Assembly (NCBI GenBank): GCA_009780545.1
Contig: WQZW01000100.1
Span: 1 to 6,059 of the forward strand
Source: Treponema sp.
Lineage (GTDB): Bacteria; Spirochaetota; Spirochaetia; Treponematales; Breznakiellaceae
DNA length: 6,059 bases
Direction: 5' to 3'
Shown: piece after piece, positions 1 to 4,101 of the stretch
Layout of the letters: the number at the start of each line of letters is the position of its first letter
Numbering within the stretch: the stretch's first letter is position 1
Notes under the pieces: generated by a model
Databases searched by the model: none
What the model was told of the DNA's origin: nothing
Seen by the model: the letters and a program-made list of their open reading frames with translations, nothing else
Position numbers and translations under genes: made by a program

Positions 1-262
1 CCGCCGGCCTGAAACCCCGTTCGCCGAGGAAGGCGGCGGCGGCAAGGGAGCAGAGGGTCAGGGCCGGCTGGGCGATGTCCGTCCGCTTGAGGGTCTGTTC
101 GTCGCCGTCCCTCAGCAAGGCCGCCATGTCCATGGCGAAGATCCCGGAGGCAAGCTCGAAAAGCGCCTTGGCGCCCGGGCTTTCCGCCTCCAGAAAGTCC
201 AGGGCCGCCCCTCCGTACCTCGTCCCCTGGCCGGGGAACAGGTAAGCCACATTGTCCCGCAC
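1..262 (-). CDS. fabD: Malonyl-CoA:ACP transacylase, N-terminal part (cut by window edge)
   Basis: FabD moves the malonyl group from malonyl-CoA to acyl carrier protein, supplying the extender unit for type II fatty acid synthesis in the cytoplasm. The visible 87 codons begin VRDNVAYLFPGQGTRYGG; the FPGQG motif at residues 9-13 is the family's N-terminal signature, and its Gln corresponds to the oxyanion-hole Gln of E. coli FabD. The stretch ending TDIAQPALTLCSLAAA is also typical, matching the family's T..QPA segment. The catalytic GHSxG serine lies beyond the left edge. The start is taken as GTG at 262-260 because a full AGGAGG sits 5 nt upstream (268-273). A second in-frame GTG at 250 is too far from that site. 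It follows fabH by 59 nt on the same strand, the usual fab operon order. Identification is confident; completeness cannot be judged. Confidence 0.93.
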   Translation of the reverse strand, partial: MRDNVAYLFPGQGTRYGGAALDFLEAESPGAKALFELASGIFAMDMAALLRDGDEQTLKRTDIAQPALTLCSLAAAAFLGERGFRPA

Positions 263-291
263 GCTTTCCTCCTTTAGAAGGTACTCAAAGT

Positions 292-320
292 ATGGACGTT
301 CCCGCACCGGGCACGTCCAT
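292..320 (-). promoter_or_regulatory. Intercistronic hairpin between fabH and fabD
   Basis: An inverted repeat starts 2 nt after the fabH stop codon. Arms 292-299 (ATGGACGT) and 313-320 (ACGTCCAT) pair perfectly. After one T/C mismatch, 301-304 (CCCG) pairs with 308-311 (CGGG) around a 3-nt loop, giving 12 pairs in all. On the coding strand it is not followed by a T-run, so it does not look like a complete intrinsic terminator. It could protect fabH mRNA from 3' exonucleases or lower fabD expression relative to fabH; this role is inference. Confidence 0.6.
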
Positions 321-321
321 T

Positions 322-1368
322 TTACCAGATAATGATGTTTCCGCCATAGGTCAGCCCGCCGCCGAAACCGACGGTGAGCACCATATCCCCCCGTACAAGT
401 CCGCCGGACCTGTTCAGCTCGTCCATCGCTATGGGGATGGAGGCCGCCGAGGTGTTGGCGTACTTCTCTATATTAAGGAAGAATTTCTCGGCGGGAATCT
501 TAAGCCGTTTGCCCGCCGCCTGGATGATGCGGGCGTTGGCCTGATGGGGGATGATCCAGGCCAGGCTTTCCGGGGAGATGCCCTCCTCCTCGGTCAGGGA
601 ACCGATGGTGTCGGTGACGGCCTTTACCGCAAAGTTGTAGACTTCCTGCCCGTTCATCTCGATATGGATGCCCTTTTCCAGGGTTTCCCCGGCCTTGAAC
701 GGGTTCCGGCTTCCGCCCCTGCGGAAGACCAGGCTGTCCGCCCCGGAACCGTCGGCCATCAGTATCGTGCGGAGCAGGCCCCGGCGTTCCGGCCCCTCGT
801 CCGGGGCATCGGTCCTTTCCAGCACCACCGCGCCGGCCCCGTCCCCGAAAAGCACGCAGGTTCCCCGGTCTTCCCAGTCGATCACCTTGCTCAGGGTCTC
901 GGCCCCGATGACCAGGCTGCGTTTGTGCCGCCTGTCGCGGGCAAGGATTCCGGCGGCGGCCTCAAGGCCGTAGATGAAGCCGGTGCAGCCGGCGGTAACG
1001 TCCATCGCGCCGGCGGCGGTCGCCCCGAGCCCGTGCTGGACGATGCAGGCCGTGGAAGGAGTGCCCATGAAGTCGGGTGTCGCAGTCCCCAGGACGATCA
1101 TCCCGATAGTCGGCGCGACTTCCCTTGCGGCCTCGTCCCGCAGAATCGGATCATCCCCGAGATAGCCCGCGGCCATGGCCAGGGCATTCCGCGCGGCCTC
1201 GGCTGCCAGGTCGCTGACGGCCGTGTCCTCGTCGGCGATGTGCCGATTCCCGATGCCGGTGTGCGACCGAATCCATTCGTCGCTCGTGTCGATTTTGTCC
1301 GCCAGGTCGCCGTTGCTCACCCTTCTCGGCGGCACCGCCCTTCCGGTTCCGATAATTTCAATCGCCAT
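322..1368 (-). CDS. fabH: Beta-ketoacyl-ACP synthase III (FabH)
   Basis: FabH starts fatty acid synthesis by condensing acetyl-CoA with malonyl-ACP to acetoacetyl-ACP and CO2. The protein (348 aa) opens MAIEIIGTGRAVPPRRVSNG and has DTSDEWI near residue 27. The thiolase-fold triad is visible: Cys128 in DVTAGCTGF, His275 in IIPHQANARI and Asn305 in KYANTSAAS. It ends with GFGGGLTYGGN, the glycine-rich family C-terminus. It is about 30 residues longer than E. coli FabH, partly through an insert around residues 71-86 (GDDPILRDEAAREVAP) before the GTATPD strand. The start is ATG at 1368-1366, with GGAAG 5 nt upstream and an N-terminus matching the family. An ATG four codons upstream (1380) has no well-placed ribosome binding site. 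A promoter lies about 40 nt upstream; fabD follows. Stop is TAA. plsX, often next to fabH, is not seen here. Confidence 0.96.
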   Translation of the reverse strand: MAIEIIGTGRAVPPRRVSNGDLADKIDTSDEWIRSHTGIGNRHIADEDTAVSDLAAEAARNALAMAAGYLGDDPILRDEAAREVAPTIGMIVLGTATPDFMGTPSTACIVQHGLGATAAGAMDVTAGCTGFIYGLEAAAGILARDRRHKRSLVIGAETLSKVIDWEDRGTCVLFGDGAGAVVLERTDAPDEGPERRGLLRTILMADGSGADSLVFRRGGSRNPFKAGETLEKGIHIEMNGQEVYNFAVKAVTDTIGSLTEEEGISPESLAWIIPHQANARIIQAAGKRLKIPAEKFFLNIEKYANTSAASIPIAMDELNRSGGLVRGDMVLTVGFGGGLTYGGNIIIW

Positions 1369-1409
1369 AGTTTCTTCCATGACAAACTTGCATCATCTGT
1401 CATTCCTCC

Positions 1410-1437
1410 AGAATAACGAATTTCCCGATTTTGTCAA
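1410..1437 (-). promoter_or_regulatory. Sigma70-type promoter for fabH-fabD
   Basis: On the minus strand, a perfect -35 TTGACA (1432-1437) is followed by a 16-nt spacer and a -10 TATTCT (1410-1415, 4 of 6 consensus bases). Transcription would start near 1403, giving a leader of about 35 nt before the fabH ATG at 1368. A GGAGG at 1405-1409 lies at the predicted start of transcription and is too far from either fabH ATG to serve as its ribosome binding site. Confidence 0.6.
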
Positions 1438-1470
1438 GATACCATGTTGACACGGGGTTGCGGCCCGGGT

Positions 1471-1534
1471 TGCGTGATTCAAACTGCCTGCGGCAACTTG
1501 GATTTAGGAGAATTGCCACGCAATTCTTCACGCA
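1471..1534. repeat. Structured repeat, copy Z (two hairpins inside a flanking inverted repeat)
   Basis: Outer arms TGCGTGA (1471-1477) and TCACGCA (1528-1534) are perfectly complementary and enclose two hairpins, so the whole element can fold as a three-way junction. The first (about 1478-1503) pairs ATTCAAACTGCC with GGCAACTTGGAT around TGC, with a wobble and two mismatches. The second pairs GGAGAATTGC (1507-1516) with GCAATTCTTC (1520-1529) around CAC, ten pairs with one G-T. The same module order, in the opposite orientation, appears in the cluster at 5171-5361. The last pair of hairpin two overlaps the outer right arm, so the two cannot be complete at once. It lies upstream of the fabH promoter and has no T-run, so it is not a standard terminator. 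Confidence 0.65.
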
Positions 1535-1763
1535 TTGGTTAGGTAGGGGTTACATTCGTGCTTTTCGTGCCCCCGCTCCGTAAGATACCGGACCCGAGCC
1601 CTTGGTGACCGAAACCGGACAATGCATCCACTCGATGGGCTTTTCCGGTCCCTTGAAGCTAACCGCAACCCCACATCCGGCCAGCTTCCGGAAGACACGC
1701 ACTATATACGGCGGTGCCGGGCACCGGAACTTGCCCGACACCCTTGCGCGACCGATTGGATTT
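1535..1763 (-). other. Stretch between the nuclease-like gene and repeat Z; doubtful 63-codon frame
   Basis: About 230 bases without a gene I can recognise. One minus-strand frame stays open from a GTG at 1741 to TAA at 1550 (63 codons), with residues such as YIVRVFRKLAGCGVAVSFKG. Third codon positions are only mildly GC-rich, unlike the strong bias in fabH or guaA, and there is no convincing ribosome binding site. The open frame runs up into the preceding gene out of frame. It may be the worn end of an old gene or chance. I see no RNA gene or terminator here. Confidence 0.2.
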
Positions 1764-2447
1764 TTACCAGGCTTTGGGCTTGAACCCTTCGGGAATGTCC
1801 ATCCGCATCGTGTCGCCGGATTGAACGATAACGAAAAGACCGGCATCGAGGGCGGCTTCCCGTTCCTCCTTGCCGAATACGGCCCCGGCCATCGCACCGA
1901 GAATACGGCGGCGGTCGCCATGTCTGTCGTAGTATCCCCGTAGCTTCGCCAACCTTTCCTCATGCTTGGGTATGTCCTTGAGATGGGGTTTGGACTTCAC
2001 CTCCACGGCCATTATGCTTTCCCCGTTGAACAGCAGAAGGTCGATTTCGGCCAGGCATCTCTTGCCTTCGTTCAGACAGATGTCCCTGCCGACAAGCTCG
2101 AACTCAAGGCCGAGCTCCCGAAAGCGCTCCTCGATTCCGGGGGCCACCAAGTGCTCGACAATTTCCCCGAAGGTGTTCTCGATGCCGCCCAGTTTCTTGT
2201 TTTCCGCATCTATCCTGCGGTCGGCCTTTTCCCAGGCTTCCATCGTCTTTGCCCACTTCCGGTCCCATTCGGCCTGCTTCTGCTCCCATTCCGCCTGCTT
2301 GCGGTCGTGCTCGGCCTTTTCTTCCTCCCGTTTGCGGTCGTACTCGGCCTTGCTTTCGGCGGCCCTTTTGTCGTTTGCGTAGAACAACTCCAGGACTTTT
2401 TCCAGGGTCAGGTTTTCGGGAATGTCGTACATCTCTCTTAGGTCCAT
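1764..2447 (-). CDS. PD-(D/E)XK nuclease-fold protein with N-terminal coiled coil (DUF3782-like)
   Basis: The 227-aa protein has three parts. Residues 1-30 (MDLREMYDIPENLTLEKVLE...) form a short helical head. Residues 31-88 are a highly charged coiled coil with heptads AEHDRKQ, AEWEQKQ and AEWDRKW at 45-65. Residues 90-227 resemble the PD-(D/E)XK fold: a conserved helix with Glu95/Glu99, then AEID with Asp136, then VEVKSK with Glu149 and Lys151, the expected metal-binding and catalytic set. This resembles the widespread uncharacterised DUF3782-type proteins, often in multiple copies per genome and of unknown substrate. The catalytic residues are intact, so nuclease activity is possible but inferred. 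Start is ATG 2447 with AAGGAGA 5-6 nt upstream (2452-2458); stop is TAA. It has no obvious operon partner. Its upstream region is a palindrome-rich AT island. Family is likely; function unknown. Confidence 0.85.
   Translation of the reverse strand: MDLREMYDIPENLTLEKVLELFYANDKRAAESKAEYDRKREEEKAEHDRKQAEWEQKQAEWDRKWAKTMEAWEKADRRIDAENKKLGGIENTFGEIVEHLVAPGIEERFRELGLEFELVGRDICLNEGKRCLAEIDLLLFNGESIMAVEVKSKPHLKDIPKHEERLAKLRGYYDRHGDRRRILGAMAGAVFGKEEREAALDAGLFVIVQSGDTMRMDIPEGFKPKAW
2253..2348 (-). repeat. In-frame 21-bp repeats encoding coiled-coil heptads
   Basis: Codons 45-65 of the nuclease-like gene are three imperfect 21-bp units, each encoding Ala-Glu-x-x-x-Lys-x. A related unit (AEYDRKR) begins at codon 34, separated by four extra codons. 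A unit of 21 bp keeps the reading frame, so gain or loss of copies would lengthen or shorten the coiled coil without breaking the protein. Confidence 0.55.
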
Positions 2448-2499
2448 GTTCTCTCCTTGCCGGGTCGGGCCCTCCCGTTGAATATACTCCTTTAAATTA

Positions 2500-2541
2500 G
2501 TTTATTGTACATGGAATTGTATAATTCTTTGTACAATAAAC
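2500..2541. promoter_or_regulatory. 42-bp palindrome upstream of the nuclease-like gene
   Basis: Arms GTTTATTGTACA (2500-2511) and TGTACAATAAAC (2530-2541) are perfectly complementary, and inside them GAATT (2514-2518) pairs with AATTC (2523-2527) around GTAT. In total 17 of 21 possible pairs form. It lies 53 bp upstream of the ATG at 2447, where a dimeric repressor could bind, and its right edge supplies a possible -10 TTTATT (2535-2540, minus strand). As RNA it would form a long AU-rich hairpin. Which of these matters cannot be told from sequence. Confidence 0.5.
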
Positions 2542-2584
2542 GATTATAATCGGAAATAGTCAATTGATTAAGTCAATTGACTAT
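2535..2584 (-). promoter_or_regulatory. Probable promoter and twin TCAATTGA sites
   Basis: On the minus strand, TTGACT (2558-2563) and TTTATT (2535-2540) are 17 nt apart, a fair sigma70 promoter for the gene starting at 2447. The perfect 12-bp palindrome CGATTATAATCG (2541-2552) lies between them and holds TATAAT on both strands. Overlapping the -35 is an inverted repeat of 12-bp arms (2556-2567 and 2573-2584) made of two TCAATTGA palindromes 13 bp apart, which also form a direct repeat AGTCAATTGA. Such arrangement suggests operator sites for a dimeric regulator; no regulator gene is seen in the window. Confidence 0.4.
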
Positions 2585-2659
2585 ATACCTGCCGGCAATC
2601 ACGCCGTCAAGCTCGGTTCTGCCTCTTACTCATTAGACGGCACGGAATCGCAATTTGCT

Positions 2660-2830
2660 TTATTCCCGATCTATTCTTCGCGGAAAGGTCTCCCGTCTTT
2701 CCGGCAGGGAAAGGGTTTCGGGGAAGCGTTCCTCGGCGGCAAGGAGGATGGCGGCGTTGAAGTCGGCGGAGGCGTTCTCGGAATCACCGTGTATCCGGAG
2801 TTCATCCAACGGCGCATACTTGACGGCGGA
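2660..2830 (-). pseudogene. Decayed partial copy of the TPR-like lipoprotein gene
   Basis: Positions 2697-2799 align without gaps to 4211-4313, inside the lipoprotein gene at 4102, including 34 identical bases in a row. The matching frame reads ELRIHGDSENASADFNAAIL, then LAAEERFPETLSL, against YLRIHGETGNVSAGFNAAIL and LAAEESFAEALSL in the intact gene. The frame closes at TAA 2660 and meets a stop near 2875 upstream, has no plausible start and lacks the rest of the lipoprotein. Similarity fades outside 2697-2799, and the C-terminal tail (ERRETFPRRIDRE) differs. It is best read as a relic of a duplicated or once-longer paralogue. The surrounding 2585-2659 and 2831-2950 show no gene. Confidence 0.6.
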
Positions 2831-2951
2831 CCGTGATCTGTCGATCTTCCGTCCATGTGCGGTCTTTTACCCATACTGCGGAGTGATCGTAAAAGGCGAT
2901 TTTGAACCGATATTTTCCCGTCCCGCAACGCCCCGGGTGTCGTATGCGAGA

Positions 2952-2994
2952 GCGCCTGCGGGAGAGGGACTAGGCTCCCCTCCGCGCAGGACGC
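2952..2994 (-). other. Large imperfect hairpin downstream of the broken lipoprotein gene
   Basis: CCTGCG (2955-2960) pairs with CGCAGG (2985-2990), extended outside by GCG/CGC (2952-2954, 2992-2994) and inside by GGAG/CTCC (2961-2964, 2975-2978). It begins about 15 nt after the TAG at 3010 on the minus strand. There is no T-run after it, so it is terminator-like only in position; it may mark the 3' end of the lipoprotein transcript. Confidence 0.35.
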
Positions 2995-3009
2995 CGGTCG
3001 ATGTTACGA

Positions 3010-3549
3010 CTACGGAGTCACTTTCTTCATCTCGCTCTGCGCGTCGAGCGTAACGGTGCCGTCGGTGAAATTCACGGTATCCTTCGACTGGTAAGCGGTG
3101 TAAGTAGTCTCGTTTGAGGCCAGAAAAGCCCAGACGATGTGGGCACCCGTTCCGTTTCAGCCGGTCTTAAAGCCGCCGGCCGGAGTATACAAAGGCAACG
3201 TCAGGGTAAAGGGCCCTGTATTCAAGACGCCCGAGATGGAAGCGGCCGCGTCGGTTTTCATATCCTTCATATCAAAACCGGCGACCACGAAAGCCGGCGG
3301 CGCTGTACCATCGGAAACATAGTCCAACATCGCCTTAGAAATTTGCTCTACGGTCGTGCTCGCGGTCGTAACGGCATAAATCGCCTTAAAAGAGCCTTCA
3401 TCATATTGCGCCTTGCTAACGTTGGTTACCGTCAGAGTGTTTGGGTCTGGGGGCGGAGGCGTATCATCGTCGCTTTTGCAGCCCGCCGGAGCCAGGGCGA
3501 AGATCGCCGCCGCCGCGACGATACCCGAAATCCATTTCCTGCTTGTCAT
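3010..3549 (-). pseudogene. Small lipoprotein gene interrupted by an in-frame TGA
   Basis: Ignoring the TGA at 3157-3159 (codon 131), the frame continues for 48 more codons to TAG at 3010. The continuation reads NGTGAHIVWAFLASNETTYT, then AYQSKDTVNF and TDGTVTLDAQSEMKKVTP. Its composition (rich in Thr, Ala, Ser and alternating beta-strand patterns) matches the part before the stop, so the gene was very likely 179 codons long. A single change of TGG to TGA (Trp, giving GWNGTG) or CGA to TGA would explain it. TGA is a true stop in this genome, since guaA ends with it right after its conserved C-terminal WE. Programmed read-through or selenocysteine cannot be excluded but lacks support. Confidence 0.65.
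3157..3549 (-). CDS. Truncated small lipoprotein of unknown function
   Basis: As it stands the gene gives 130 residues. MTSRKWISGIVAAAAIFALA is a signal peptide with a basic start and hydrophobic core, followed by PAGC, a relaxed lipobox of the kind seen in spirochaetes, with Cys24 as the lipidated residue. An acidic and proline-rich linker (SDDDTPPPPDP) follows, then a domain rich in Thr, Ala and Val with likely beta strands. It would be anchored to the inner or outer membrane facing the periplasm or the cell surface. I recognise no family. Start is ATG 3549 with AGAGG 5 nt upstream (3555-3559). The upstream leader is unusually structured. Codon use is less GC-biased than in fabH, guaA or the 4102 gene, perhaps a sign of transfer or relaxed constraint. 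Confidence 0.7.
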   Translation of the reverse strand: MTSRKWISGIVAAAAIFALAPAGCKSDDDTPPPPDPNTLTVTNVSKAQYDEGSFKAIYAVTTASTTVEQISKAMLDYVSDGTAPPAFVVAGFDMKDMKTDAAASISGVLNTGPFTLTLPLYTPAGGFKTG

Positions 3550-3585
3550 AAAAACCTCTCTTCGCGGGATCGCCCACCCCTAGCA

Positions 3586-3662
3586 GCGAACAATCCCAGT
3601 GATTGCTCGCCTATAGGCGATCTCCCTCGACGAGGGAGTCTGTCAAAATCCGCTCACGCGGA
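3586..3662 (-). promoter_or_regulatory. Structured leader upstream of the small lipoprotein gene
   Basis: Four inverted repeats lie in a row. 3586-3610: GCGAACAATC with GATTGCTCGC, one mismatch, 5-nt loop. 3607-3620: TCGCCTATAGGCGA, a perfect 14-bp palindrome sharing four bases with the first, so the two stems exclude each other. 3622-3638: CTCCCTCG with CGAGGGAG, 1-nt centre. 3649-3662: TCCGC with GCGGA, which on the coding strand has a GTGA (GNRA) loop and is followed by TTTT. If transcribed toward the gene at 3549 they would form a switchable leader. No known riboswitch consensus is recognised; a spreading intergenic repeat is the alternative. Confidence 0.45.
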
Positions 3663-3725
3663 CCCTGCATAAAAAATTGGGGAGGAATGTACGCCGTAAG
3701 AGCGGAAAAATAATCCTTTAGAGGG

Positions 3726-3753
3726 TTGACACGATAGACGCCGGCTTCATAAT
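3726..3753 (+). promoter_or_regulatory. Plus-strand sigma70-like promoter facing the heptamer array
   Basis: TTGACA (3726-3731) and CATAAT (3748-3753, 5 of 6 consensus bases) are 16 nt apart. A transcript would begin near 3760, run through the GGGTTGC repeats and, if not stopped, be antisense to the genes at 3963-5277. No plus-strand gene follows. It could be chance, although the elements are near consensus in GC-rich DNA. Confidence 0.35.
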
Positions 3754-3755
3754 TA

Positions 3756-3802
3756 GTTGCGGGTTGCGGGTTGCGGGTTGCGGGTTGCGGGTTGCGGGTT
3801 GC
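3756..3802 (+). repeat. GGGTTGC tandem array, 6.7 copies
   Basis: Six identical copies of GGGTTGC (3761-3802) follow a partial GTTGC (3756-3760). Six GGG tracts with 4-nt spacers satisfy the usual intramolecular G-quadruplex pattern on the plus strand. The perfect identity of units suggests recent slippage or maintenance. It lies between the broken lipoprotein gene and the small 3963-4094 frame, outside any coding region I can support, so copy number would affect spacing or structure and not a reading frame. Confidence 0.9.
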
Positions 3803-3930
3803 ATAGTGGAAACGAACGTCATGGCGTAACCCTACGAAATTTCGTTCCGTATGTCAAGTGCCCGCATTACCTCACGCAAAATATTACGGAAATAAGCTAG
3901 GGGCACCCGAACGGGGTTGAACATGAAGGA
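3803..3930. other. Intergenic stretch with a 12-bp palindrome
   Basis: I see no gene here. ACGAAATTTCGT (3834-3845) is a perfect 12-bp palindrome, and CCCGAACGGG (3906-3915) can form a short hairpin. Neither can be tied to a promoter. Confidence 0.4.
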
Positions 3931-3939
3931 GAGACGCGC

Positions 3940-3967
3940 GGTGGCGGGGAATACGGATCCCGCTACC
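3940..3967 (-). terminator. Terminator-like hairpin without T-run
   Basis: GGTGGCGGG (3940-3948) pairs with CCCGCTACC (3959-3967), nine pairs with one G-T, around a 10-nt loop. It overlaps the TAG stop of the small 43-codon frame, a typical place for an RNA 3' end. The expected run of T on the coding strand is missing, so it may protect the 3' end or act with another factor. Confidence 0.35.
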
Positions 3968-4094
3968 AAAAGGTGACGAGGAAGGAGAAGGCGGCCATGC
4001 CGGAGGAGTTCGCGAGGCCGACCGACTTCCACGGGAAGCGCGCGGTCGGGTTCCCGGGAGCAAGGTACCGGTCCCGGAGCGCGATTCCGGGCAC
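3963..4094 (-). CDS. 43-codon frame resembling the C-terminus of an outer-membrane beta-barrel
   Basis: The frame runs from GTG 4094 to TAG 3963: VPGIALRDRYLAPGNPTARF, then PWKSVGLANSSGMAAFSFLVTFW. The end, GMAAFSFLVTFW, alternates small and aromatic residues and finishes in an aromatic residue, as the last strand of many outer-membrane barrels does. Third codon positions are almost all G or C (about 9 in 10), like the confident genes here, so the stretch has probably been under coding selection. A GAGG overlapping the stop of the upstream lipoprotein gene sits 5 nt before the GTG, and the gap is 7 nt, as in an operon. It is far too short for a barrel. Either it is the tail of a gene that lost its middle, or a genuine small protein; I favour the remnant. 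Confidence 0.45.
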   Translation of the reverse strand: MPGIALRDRYLAPGNPTARFPWKSVGLANSSGMAAFSFLVTFW

Positions 4095-4101
4095 CTTTGC
4101 C

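Noticed and set aside
292..1416. Long plus-strand open frame antisense to fabH (374 codons)
   Set aside because: It is a mirror of the strongly biased fabH codons in GC-rich DNA. fabH on the other strand has all catalytic motifs, and the plus frame shows no recognisable domain or ribosome binding site.
3157..3159. TGA as selenocysteine codon
   Set aside because: The following stem is short and lacks a clear SECIS loop, and the protein is a small lipoprotein with no redox motif. A nonsense change from Trp or Arg is simpler. Kept only as an option to test.
3669..3705. GGGGAGG followed by ATG on the plus strand as a small gene
   Set aside because: The spacing is only 1 nt and the frame stops after 8 codons.
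3756..3802. Heptamer array as a CRISPR array
   Set aside because: Units of 7 bp have no spacers and no cas genes are present.
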